A stretch of DNA of 5,507 nt from Candidatus Woesearchaeota archaeon (GCA_016215305.1 JACRKI010000049.1:1-5507), one strand, 5' to 3'; shown: positions 1 to 5,008, numbered from the stretch's first letter. Notes: generated by a model not told the origin, from the letters alone. Translations and numbers: made by a program.

Positions 1-342
1 CACAAATCTGAAAAAACAAAACGAGGTCCAGGATCACTTGGTGGTTGGATTTCACAAGCGCACTTCATGTACCGAGTTGCGCACGCAGGACAGATGGGGT
101 ATCACAATAGAACAGAATGGAACAAATGGATTGTCAAAATTTCTGATAAGCCAGAAGAAATCAACCCAAAAGGCGGATTTATCCATTACGGAAATGTCAA
201 AAATGAATATATTTTGGTCAAAGGATCTGTGCAAGGTCCGGCAAAACGATTAATTCGATTTAATATACCGAAGAGACCAGACAAGCTTGTGCCTAAAGAC
301 GCGCCATCTATTGTCTATACAAGTCTCGAGGCAAAGCAGTAA
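1..342 (+). CDS. rpl3: Large ribosomal subunit protein uL3 (L3), 3' part only
   Basis: The reading frame is open from the first base and ends at TAA 340-342, giving the last 113 residues; the start lies outside the window. uL3 is a 23S rRNA-binding protein whose central loop reaches the peptidyl-transferase centre. The fragment opens with KTKRGPGSLGGW, then AGQMGYHNRTEWNKW at about residues 29-43, the classic archaeal/eukaryotic uL3 signature near the tip of that loop. The usual archaeal W-H-P-S/A-R after GPGSLGG is replaced here by W-I-S-Q-A-H. A C-terminal beta-barrel part with GSVQGPAKRLIRF follows, normal for the family. It precedes uL4, as in other archaeal operons, but is separated from it by an unusually long and structured 203-base gap. 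I am sure of the family. Confidence 0.96.
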   Translation, partial: HKSEKTKRGPGSLGGWISQAHFMYRVAHAGQMGYHNRTEWNKWIVKISDKPEEINPKGGFIHYGNVKNEYILVKGSVQGPAKRLIRFNIPKRPDKLVPKDAPSIVYTSLEAKQ

Positions 343-478
343 TATATAAAATCCTTGCATTCGCACTTCGTGCTTAAAGATAATCTCGACTTCATCGAGA
401 TTATCAAACTTGGACTTCGTCCAAGCATGAAGGATTTTACAGAAAAGTAAGAAAAAAATAAACTAAAAAAAGAAAAAA
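343..478 (+). other. uL3-uL4 intergenic region: four-way branched inverted repeat plus A-rich spacer
   Basis: The first 97 bases hold a compact nested palindrome. An outer stem pairs 347-356 with 430-439 (TAAAATCCTT with AAGGATTTTA, 10 pairs). It continues, after a bulged G357, with CAT 358-360 against ATG 427-429. Inside are three perfect hairpins: 363-366/370-373 (loop TTC), 379-389/395-405 (11 pairs, loop CTTCA) and 409-415/419-425 (7 pairs, loop TTC). Junction linkers are 1-5 bases, so the whole would fold as a cloverleaf-like four-way junction of about 93 bases. It lacks tRNA features (no T-arm consensus, wrong arm lengths). From 440 to 478 the sequence is A-rich without clear structure. 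There is no downstream T-tract, so it is not an obvious archaeal terminator. An RNA-processing site, regulatory RNA or small palindromic repeat element are all possible; the function is unknown. Confidence 0.7.
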
Positions 479-545
479 ACAAACAACGGAGAGTGAAAAA
501 TTTTTCATGAGACCAAAAGTCGAATGTTAAAATTTTTTAATAAAA
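479..545 (+). promoter_or_regulatory. Structured leader copy 1 (SD-hairpin-AUG) of uL4
   Basis: ACAAACAAC is followed by GGAGAGTGA (488-496), which is the archaeal Shine-Dalgarno GGAGGTGA with one extra A. A hairpin follows: AAAAA 496-500 with TTTTT 534-538, a T501/T533 mismatch, TTTT 502-505 with AAAA 529-532, a TT bulge 527-528, CAT 506-508 with ATG 524-526, GA 509-510 facing GA 522-523, and GAC 511-513 with GTC 519-521 around loop CAAAA. The uL4 ATG lies 7 bases after the stem and no other SD is near it. Linear distance from GGAG to ATG is 54 bases; with the hairpin folded it is 11. Copies 2-4 of the element precede uS19, uL22 and uS3. Confidence 0.75.
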
Positions 546-1352
546 ATGAAAATCGCAGTACTTAACATGCACAAAACAGAAGTGGCAAAGAAGGAATTGC
601 CAGCATGTTTTGAAGGAGCAGTCAGACCAGATGTGGTCAAGAAAGCAGTGCTTGCAATTCGCGCAAACAACAGACAACCGTATGGCGCAGATCCAGAAGC
701 AGGAATGAAACAAATTTCACGAGTCTCCAGAAGACGACGCGACTATCAGACATCTTATGGTCATGGAATCTCCAGAGTTCCAAGAAAAGTATTGAACAGA
801 CGAGGAACACGATTTTTCTGGGTTGGCGCGCTTGCAGCAGGAACAGTCGGCGGTAAAGCTGCGCATCCTCCAAAAGCAGAAAAAAACTGGATGCAGAAAA
901 TAAACAAAAAAGAAAACAGACTCGCGATCAAAGCAGCGCTTGCCGCAACCATGCACAAAGATCTTGTTGCAGAACAAGGGCATGTGCTTCCTGAACATTA
1001 TCCATTCATTGTCGAAACAAGTTTTGAACATGTTGCAAAAACACAGGAGGTTCTTGCAGCATTGGAAAAACTTGGTTTCAGTGCAGAACTTGAACGGGCA
1101 AGCAGAAAAAAAATCCGTTCAGGAAAAAGCAGACTTCGCGGAAGAAAATACAAAAAAGCAAAAGGTCCGCTCATTGTTGTCTCTGGAAAATGCAAGTTGC
1201 AGAAGGCAGCAGAAAACATTCCTGGAGTGGAAGTGGTCAGTGTCAAAAATTTAAACGCAGTTGTTTTGGCTCCAAGCGCAAAACCAGGACGATTAACTTT
1301 GTTTACTGACGCAGCAATTGAAAAAATAAACAAAGAAAAATTATTTGCATGA
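546..1352 (+). CDS. rpl4: Large ribosomal subunit protein uL4 (archaeal L4)
   Basis: A 268-residue protein of the archaeal/eukaryotic uL4 type, within the usual archaeal length. uL4 binds 23S rRNA and sends a long basic loop into the wall of the peptide exit tunnel. Visible marks: LPACFEGAVRPDVVKKAVLA at residues 18-37; NNRQPYGADP at 41-50; the tunnel loop, very basic, about 52-112, with GHGISRVPR and GGKAAHPPKAEK; INKKENRLAIKAALAAT at 119-135; and SGKSRLRGRKYKKAKGPLIV at 192-211, the conserved C-terminal rRNA-contact segment. ATG 546 fits the family's N-terminus. There is no SD directly upstream; the only one is placed beyond the leader hairpin. The stop TGA overlaps the uL23 start as ATGA, so the two are likely translationally coupled. 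In some bacteria uL4 represses its own operon; nothing here shows that directly. Confidence 0.97.
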   Translation: MKIAVLNMHKTEVAKKELPACFEGAVRPDVVKKAVLAIRANNRQPYGADPEAGMKQISRVSRRRRDYQTSYGHGISRVPRKVLNRRGTRFFWVGALAAGTVGGKAAHPPKAEKNWMQKINKKENRLAIKAALAATMHKDLVAEQGHVLPEHYPFIVETSFEHVAKTQEVLAALEKLGFSAELERASRKKIRSGKSRLRGRKYKKAKGPLIVVSGKCKLQKAAENIPGVEVVSVKNLNAVVLAPSAKPGRLTLFTDAAIEKINKEKLFA

Positions 1353-1618
1353 ACGTGACAAAAATGGAACTCATCATCAAATATCCGCTTGCAACAGAAA
1401 AAGCGATTCGCTTGATTGAAAGTGATAACATTATGACATTCATCGTCGATCTCAAAGCAAAAAAAGCAGAGATCAAAAAACAAGTGGAAGATTTGTACAA
1501 AGTAAAGATCACAAAAGTCAATACGCAGATTACGCCGAAAGGAACAAAAAAAGCGTATGTGAAATTAACAAAAGACACGCCGGCAATTGACGTGGCAACA
1601 CAATTAGGATTAATTTAA
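1349..1618 (+). CDS. rpl23: Large ribosomal subunit protein uL23 (L23)
   Basis: An 89-residue protein matching archaeal uL23, which sits at the tunnel exit and is part of the docking site for signal recognition particle and other nascent-chain factors. Residues 9-24 (IIKYPLATEKAIRLIE) are the family's opening signature. FIVDLKAKKAEIKKQVEDLY follows at 31-50, then VKITKVNTQITPKGTKKAYV at 52-71, typical of the beta-strands that contact rRNA. It ends in ATQLGLI, normal for archaea. The chosen ATG overlaps the uL4 stop (ATGA) and has no SD of its own, so initiation probably depends on ribosomes finishing uL4. A second ATG five codons in (1364) would give M-E-L-I-I and is a possible alternative start. 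Family assignment is secure. Confidence 0.96.
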   Translation: MNVTKMELIIKYPLATEKAIRLIESDNIMTFIVDLKAKKAEIKKQVEDLYKVKITKVNTQITPKGTKKAYVKLTKDTPAIDVATQLGLI

Positions 1619-1644
1619 AGATAAAAGAGTAAAAGGTAAAATTT

Positions 1645-2358
1645 ATGGGTAAAAGATTAACAGTACAACGACGCGGAAAGGGCTCACCAGTTTTCCAAAG
1701 TCCGAGCCATAAATGGGTTGGTAAAGTAGCGCATGTACAAATGAAAACAACAGGAATCAGAGGCAAGATCACTGATTTAATTCATTGCCCAGGACATACT
1801 GCGCCATTGATGACAGTCAAATGGGAAAATGGAGAAGAGCAATTAACAGTAGCGCCGGAAGGAGTTTGTGTCAACAGCACAGTTGAAGTTGGAACTGACA
1901 AACTGGAAACTGGATGCACACAAACACTCGGAAATATTCTAGAAGGAACACTTATCTATAATATCGAAGGAGTTCCTGGCGATGGAGGAAAATTCGGCCG
2001 CAGCGGCGGTGTTTTTGCGAAAGTCCTTGCGCATCAAGGAACAGATGTTGTAGTCATGCTTCCTTCCAAGAAAGAGAAAACATTCAACCAAAACTGCAGA
2101 GCAATGATCGGCGTTGTCGCAGGCGGCGGAAGATTGGAAAAACCAATCCTCAAAGCAGGAAAACAATATTACAAATTCAGAGCGCATGCAACACTCTGGC
2201 CAGTCGTTTCAGGACAATCACAGAACGCAGTTGAGCACCCACATGGTGGAGCTCGTTCCAGCAAGAAAAACAAGCCAGACATCGAGAGACGCTTTGCGCC
2301 TCCGGGAGCAAAGATTGGGAAGATCAGACCGCGACGAACTGGACGAAAGAATAGATAA
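1645..2358 (+). CDS. rpl2: Large ribosomal subunit protein uL2 (L2)
   Basis: A 237-residue uL2, the usual archaeal size. uL2 is a primary 23S rRNA-binding protein that supports the peptidyl-transferase centre and a bridge to the small subunit. Signs: N-terminal GKRLTVQRRGKGSPVFQSPS; an OB-fold half with GKITDLIHCPGHTAPL (about 40-55); an SH3-like half with EGVPGDGGKFGRSGG (108-122); and the universal NAVEHPHGG motif at 194-202, whose histidine is important for function in bacteria. APPGAKIGKIRPRRTGR ends the protein. The stretch before and after HPHGG (GQSQ before, ARSSKKNKPDIERRF after) differs from the common archaeal GVAMN...GGGR form. A weak SD-like AGGTAA (1634-1639) lies at good spacing before ATG 1645, 26 bases after uL23. 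This is the only non-overlapping start between uL4 and uS3 that lacks the hairpin leader. Confidence 0.96.
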   Translation: MGKRLTVQRRGKGSPVFQSPSHKWVGKVAHVQMKTTGIRGKITDLIHCPGHTAPLMTVKWENGEEQLTVAPEGVCVNSTVEVGTDKLETGCTQTLGNILEGTLIYNIEGVPGDGGKFGRSGGVFAKVLAHQGTDVVVMLPSKKEKTFNQNCRAMIGVVAGGGRLEKPILKAGKQYYKFRAHATLWPVVSGQSQNAVEHPHGGARSSKKNKPDIERRFAPPGAKIGKIRPRRTGRKNR

Positions 2359-2397
2359 AAATAAAACAAGAAAGAAGAGAAAACAAAAAAGTAAAAC

Positions 2398-2463
2398 ACA
2401 AACAATGGAGAGTGAAAAACTTTTCATGAGCATCCAAAGGATGCGAATGTTAAAATTTTTATC
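2398..2463 (+). promoter_or_regulatory. Structured leader copy 2 (SD-hairpin-AUG) of uS19
   Basis: After an A-rich stretch (2359-2397, nothing else seen) come ACAAACAAT and GGAGAGTGA (2407-2415). The hairpin pairs AAAA 2416-2419 with TTTT 2457-2460, has a C2420/T2456 mismatch, then TTTT 2421-2424 with AAAA 2452-2455, a TT bulge 2450-2451, and CAT 2425-2427 with ATG 2447-2449. Above this GA 2428-2429 faces GA 2445-2446, and GCATCC 2430-2435 pairs with GGATGC 2439-2444 around loop AAA. ATG 2464 follows the stem by 3 bases. GGAG to ATG is 53 bases linear and 8 when folded. The shape matches copy 1, but the top stem has a different sequence that still pairs. Confidence 0.8.
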
Positions 2464-2847
2464 ATGGCATTAAAAGAATTCAAATTTCAGGGAAAAACAT
2501 TGCAGGATTTGCAGCGATTGAGTATCAAGGAAGTTGCAGAATTACTGCCAAGCAGATCTCGCAGAAAAATAATGCGCGGGTTTACAGAAGCAGAAAAAGC
2601 GCTCCTTGACAAATTGCAGACAAAGCAAAAGAAGATCAAAACGCATTGCCGTGATATGGTTGTCTTGCCAAGTATGGTGGGAAGAATCATCTCTGTGCAT
2701 GCAGGAAAAGAATTCAGGGATGTTGAAGTCACAGGAGAAATGATCGGGCATCGGCTTGGAGAATTTGTGCATACGACAGTCAAAGTCCAGCACAGCGCGC
2801 CAGGAATTGGAGCAACCAAGTCAAGCGCATCATTGTCTGTCAAATAA
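2464..2847 (+). CDS. rps19: Small ribosomal subunit protein uS19 (archaeal S19)
   Basis: A 127-residue uS19 of the archaeal/eukaryotic type, which has an N-terminal extension absent from the bacterial ~90-residue form. uS19 sits in the head of the small subunit near the A-site finger and uS13. Residues 1-55 are the extension (FKFQGKTLQDLQRLSIKEV, then LLPSRSRRKIMRGFTEAE). The conserved core follows: KKIKTHCRDMVVLPSMVG at 56-73, the GKEF turn, EMIGHRLGEF at 92-101, and HSAPGIGATKSSA at 110-122. ATG 2464 fits the family's start, and its only plausible SD is beyond the leader hairpin. After the TAA the same frame runs on for 10 codons to the TGA inside the next GGAGAGTGA, echoing the end of uL22. 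Confidence 0.96.
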   Translation: MALKEFKFQGKTLQDLQRLSIKEVAELLPSRSRRKIMRGFTEAEKALLDKLQTKQKKIKTHCRDMVVLPSMVGRIISVHAGKEFRDVEVTGEMIGHRLGEFVHTTVKVQHSAPGIGATKSSASLSVK

Positions 2848-2862
2848 AAAGATAAAGAAAAA

Positions 2863-2928
2863 ACAAACAATGGAGAGTGAAAAATTATCCATGAGCATCC
2901 AAAGGATGCGAATGCGAGAATTTTTAAC
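2863..2928 (+). promoter_or_regulatory. Structured leader copy 3 (SD-hairpin-AUG) of uL22
   Basis: ACAAACAAT and GGAGAGTGA (2872-2880) precede a hairpin in which AAAAA 2880-2884 pairs with TTTTT 2921-2925, TT 2885-2886 with AA 2919-2920, A2887/G2918 mismatch, T2888 with A2917, C2889 with G2916, C2915 bulged, and CAT 2890-2892 with ATG 2912-2914. GA 2893-2894 faces GA 2910-2911, and GCATCC 2895-2900 pairs with GGATGC 2904-2909 around AAA. The C2889-G2916 pair stands where copies 1 and 2 have T-A, a compensatory change. ATG 2929 comes 3 bases after the stem. GGAG to ATG is 53 bases linear and 7 when folded. Confidence 0.8.
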
Positions 2929-3444
2929 ATGGCAATCAAATATGCATTCAGCGATTACAGCAAGGAACTTATGGCAAGAGCTGTGGGCAGAGATCTTTCC
3001 ATCTCAAAAAAACAAAGTGTGGAAATCTGCAAATGGATTCGCCACAAGCCTTTGATTCGGGCAAAGAAAATGCTGGAAGAAGTAATCGCGATGAAAACCG
3101 CAGTTCCATATACGAGATTCAACTGGAACGTGGGGCATAGACCGGGCATGGGTCCTGGACGATATCCAATTACCTGCTCCGCGCAAATTTTGGCAATCTT
3201 GAAATCTGCGGAAGCAAATGCGCAGGCAAAAGGATTGAACACAGGAAATTTGGTTATTGTTCATTGCAATGCGCAGAAAGCGCCAACTCCGCTTCATTAT
3301 GGACGACAGCGCGGCACGCATATGAAGAGAACGCACATTGAAATTGTCTTGCAGGAAAAAGCAGAAAAGAAAACTGAAGAAAAAGCAAAATCAAAAGCGC
3401 AGAAAGAAAAGAAGACAGAGAAAAAAGATAAACAAGGAGAGTGA
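2929..3444 (+). CDS. rpl22: Large ribosomal subunit protein uL22 (L22) with charged C-terminal tail
   Basis: A 171-residue uL22. The protein lines the nascent-peptide tunnel through its beta-hairpin and binds several 23S domains. Visible: YSKELMARAVGRDLSISKKQ at 10-29, VEICKWIRHKPLIRAKKMLE at 31-50, AVPYTRFNWNVGHRPGMGPG at 58-77 (archaeal type), SAEANAQAKGLNTGNLVIVH at 93-112, and core end HIEIVLQE at 136-143. Residues 144-171 are a Lys/Glu/Ala tail of low complexity. The last codons GGA GAG TGA are themselves the SD motif of the uS3 leader, and the tail K-D-K-Q-G-E resembles the untranslated in-frame sequence after the uS19 stop. The reading frame may therefore have grown into a copy of the leader repeat. 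Confidence 0.96.
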   Translation: MAIKYAFSDYSKELMARAVGRDLSISKKQSVEICKWIRHKPLIRAKKMLEEVIAMKTAVPYTRFNWNVGHRPGMGPGRYPITCSAQILAILKSAEANAQAKGLNTGNLVIVHCNAQKAPTPLHYGRQRGTHMKRTHIEIVLQEKAEKKTEEKAKSKAQKEKKTEKKDKQGE

Positions 3445-3470
3445 AAAATTTTCCGAAGGAAAATTTTTAT
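3430..3470 (+). promoter_or_regulatory. Structured leader copy 4 (short form) of uS3
   Basis: TAAACAA and GGAGAGTGA (3436-3444) lead into a perfect 11-pair hairpin, AAAAATTTTCC 3444-3454 with GGAAAATTTTT 3458-3468, loop GAA. ATG 3471 follows by 2 bases. GGAG to ATG is 31 bases linear and 6 when folded. It lacks the GA/GA loop and top stem of copies 1-3. The motif overlaps the uL22 stop (TGA 3442-3444). In an unfolded state AAGGA 3456-3460 could act as an alternative SD, 10 bases before the ATG, so folding may matter less here. Confidence 0.75.
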
Positions 3471-4247
3471 ATGAGCTACAAAAAAATAGTTGCACAAAAA
3501 ATCAAAGAATTCCAGATTCAGGAATTCATCAGAGATAATTTGAAACAAGTAGGACTCAGCAGCTCCAAGTTGCAAATGACTCCTCTCGGTGAAAAAGTTG
3601 TCGTGAATGCAGCGCGTCCGGGATTAATTGTCGGACGAAAAGGACAGAGTATCAAGAAATTAACAAATCAGCTCAAGAAAAAATTCAATTTGGAAAATCC
3701 ACAAATTGAAATCAATGAATTGGACAATCCAAATCTCGACGCGAATATCATTGCAGAGCGAGTTGCAACATCACTTGAACGCTTTGGTTCAGCACGATTC
3801 AAAGGAATCGGCCACAAGGTGCTTGAGGATGTTATGAATGCAGGCGCTCTTGGAATTGAACTTGTTGTCTCAGGAAAAGTTCCGAGTGCGCGGGCAAAAC
3901 GATGGCGATTTTATCAGGGATACTTAAAAAAGAGCGGCGATGTTGCAATAAGCGGAGTAAAAACCGCGTATGCAGCAGCACAGCTCAAGTCAGGAACAAT
4001 CGGAATTCAAGTGCGCATTATGCCGCCAATTGAATTGCCTGATAAAGTCAAAATGCGAACTGAAGAATCTATTCAGGAATCAGAAGCAACTGCGCAGGCA
4101 AAAGCAACCGAAGAGAAAGCGAAGAAACCGCGAAAAAAAACACCAAAGAAACATGCAGAAGTAAAGAAACATTCCGAACCAAAAAAAGAAGTAAAAACAG
4201 AAGAGAAAACAGAGAAAGCTGTTGAAGAAAAGACTGAGGATTTTTAA
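3471..4247 (+). CDS. rps3: Small ribosomal subunit protein uS3 (S3) with long charged tail
   Basis: A 258-residue uS3, located in the head of the small subunit at the mRNA entry channel, where it contributes to mRNA unwinding. The N-terminal KH domain is clear: NAARPGLIVGRKGQSIKKL at 46-64, with the GxxG loop in GRKG. After it come LDANIIAERVATSLERFGSA at 89-108 and the C-terminal domain GALGIELVVSGKVPSARAKR at 125-144, then GTIGIQVRIMPP at 175-186. Residues about 196-258 are a disordered-looking Lys/Glu/Ala tail, longer than in many archaea. I chose ATG 3471 because MSYKKIVAQKIKEFQIQEFI matches the family start. An in-frame GTG at 3441, overlapping the uL22 stop as GTGA, would add ten residues (MKNFPKENFY) encoded by the leader hairpin and is a weaker alternative. 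Confidence 0.95.
   Translation: MSYKKIVAQKIKEFQIQEFIRDNLKQVGLSSSKLQMTPLGEKVVVNAARPGLIVGRKGQSIKKLTNQLKKKFNLENPQIEINELDNPNLDANIIAERVATSLERFGSARFKGIGHKVLEDVMNAGALGIELVVSGKVPSARAKRWRFYQGYLKKSGDVAISGVKTAYAAAQLKSGTIGIQVRIMPPIELPDKVKMRTEESIQESEATAQAKATEEKAKKPRKKTPKKHAEVKKHSEPKKEVKTEEKTEKAVEEKTEDF
4236..4244 (+). promoter_or_regulatory. Ribosome binding site of uL29
   Basis: GAGGA at 4236-4240, inside the uS3 3' end, lies 8 bases before ATG 4249. It supports that start over the upstream in-frame TTG at 4222. This is a conventional, directly spaced SD, unlike the hairpin-spaced ones upstream. Confidence 0.55.
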
Positions 4248-4248
4248 G

Positions 4249-4458
4249 ATGAAACAACAAGAGCTCAGCAAATTAACAGAAAAAGAATTGAATGAAAAAT
4301 TACGAGAGCTGAGTACGCAGCTTATTAAAGAGCGGGCGCAAGCTGTTCGCGGAACACAATCAAAAAATCCAATGCTGATTAAAAATACACGCAAGACAAT
4401 TGCACGAATAATGCAACTATTAAATGTTAAAAAAAGAGGAGGATACTACAAAGCATGA
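4249..4458 (+). CDS. rpl29: Large ribosomal subunit protein uL29 (L29)
   Basis: A 69-residue helical protein, the usual uL29 length, that sits near uL23 at the tunnel exit. Residues 5-30 (ELSKLTEKELNEKLREL and following) form the first long helix. QAVRGTQSKNP at 31-41 is the archaeal turn, and LIKNTRKTIARIMQLLN at 43-59 the second helix with the family's R-x-T-I-A-R-I signature. The start comes one base after the uS3 stop and has a good SD within uS3. The stop TGA overlaps the aIF1 start (ATGA). Assignment is secure for such a small protein because both helices and the position between uS3 and aIF1 agree. Confidence 0.94.
   Translation: MKQQELSKLTEKELNEKLRELSTQLIKERAQAVRGTQSKNPMLIKNTRKTIARIMQLLNVKKRGGYYKA
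4436..4444 (+). promoter_or_regulatory. Strong Shine-Dalgarno of aIF1 inside uL29
   Basis: GAGGAGGAT, in the uL29 K-R-G-G codons, carries GGAGG (4438-4442) 12 bases before ATG 4455. It is the best linear SD in the window. The codon choice in uL29 appears compatible with keeping it, and aIF1 may therefore start independently as well as by coupling. Confidence 0.55.
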
Positions 4459-4775
4459 GTAAAATCTGTTCCACGTGCGGATTGCCGGAAGATCTTTGTG
4501 TGTGCGAAAGCATTGCAAAAGAGAGCCAGAAAATCCGAGTGTATATTGAACGAAAAAAATTCGGGAAAAAATACACAGTAGTGGAAGGGATTGACACAAA
4601 AGCAATTGACATCAAAGAAGTTGCAAAAAACTTGAAGTCAAAGCTTGCATGCGGCGGCACAACAAAAGGCGGCATTGTTGAATTGCAGGGAGAGCATATC
4701 CAAAAGGTTATGGATTTCCTTGTGGCTTTGGGCTTTTCACCAGAAACAATTGAAATTGCAAACGAGAGACGATGA
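4455..4775 (+). CDS. sui1: Translation initiation factor aIF1 (SUI1 family)
   Basis: A 106-residue SUI1-domain protein. aIF1 binds the small subunit near the P site, helps mRNA binding and enforces correct start-codon choice. The N-terminus carries four cysteines, C5, C8, C15 and C17 (CSTCGLPEDLCVC), a likely zinc-binding knuckle found in many archaeal members. The SUI1 fold follows: KIRVYIERKKFGKKYTVVEG at 26-45 with the basic beta-hairpin loop, then EVAKNLKSKLACGGTTKGG at 55-73, the family hallmark, and ELQGEHIQKVMDFLVALGFS at 76-95. It overlaps uL29 upstream and Rnp1 downstream, both by ATGA, and has a strong SD in uL29. Co-location with uL29 and Rnp1 is the known archaeal order. Confidence 0.95.
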   Translation: MSKICSTCGLPEDLCVCESIAKESQKIRVYIERKKFGKKYTVVEGIDTKAIDIKEVAKNLKSKLACGGTTKGGIVELQGEHIQKVMDFLVALGFSPETIEIANERR

Positions 4776-5008
4776 ATATCGAATTGATCGGTGCGATGGT
4801 GGAAATCATCAGCGCAGCAAACAAAACAGACAAAGCGCAAAAAGGAAAGGTCATTGACGAAACAAAAAACACAATCACTATAGAAACAAAAAAAGGAAAC
4901 AAAAAGTTCATCAAAAATACAATCACATTGAAAGTAAAAACAAGAGAAGAAATGATTATTGACGGAAAAACAATCACAAAAAGATCGTATGACAGAATAA
5001 AAGGATGA
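4772..5008 (+). CDS. rnp1: RNase P protein component 1 (Rnp1, Rpp29/Pop4 homologue)
   Basis: A 78-residue protein of the Rpp29/Pop4 family. In archaea it pairs with Rpp21 and aids the RNase P RNA in trimming the 5' leader from pre-tRNA. The Sm-like beta-barrel is seen as IELIGAMVEIISAANKTDKA (3-22), GKVIDETKNTITIETKKGNK (25-44), and IIDGKTITKRSYDRIK (62-77), with the typical final D-R-I-K. It is at the short end for the family, lacking a long N-terminal extension. It overlaps aIF1 upstream and uS17 downstream (ATGA both times), so it is locked into the ribosomal operon. Only a weak GAGAG precedes it, so coupled translation is likely. Confidence 0.93.
   Translation: MNIELIGAMVEIISAANKTDKAQKGKVIDETKNTITIETKKGNKKFIKNTITLKVKTREEMIIDGKTITKRSYDRIKG

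Noticed and set aside
343..350. TATATAAA resembling an archaeal TATA box just after the uL3 stop
   Set aside because: A start about 25 bases on would fall inside the branched palindrome, and such strings are frequent in A/T-rich gaps. No clear BRE element is seen, so I do not call a promoter.
347..439. The cloverleaf-like structure as a tRNA gene
   Set aside because: Arms are 4, 11 and 7 pairs with 3-5 base loops, and there are no T-loop or D-loop consensus bases and no anticodon loop of 7.
3441..3470. GTG 3441 as the true start of uS3
   Set aside because: It would encode the leader hairpin, and the family N-terminus matches M-S-Y-K-K from ATG 3471. Kept only as an alternative.
637..3575. 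Long minus-strand open frames opposite uL4, uL23, uL22 and uS3
   Set aside because: Their residues are Phe/Cys/Ser-rich translations of the antisense of Lys/Glu-rich genes, with no recognisable domains or start signals.
4222..4248. TTG 4222 as the start of uL29
   Set aside because: It adds residues that lie in the uS3 end and do not match the family; ATG 4249 has a proper SD.
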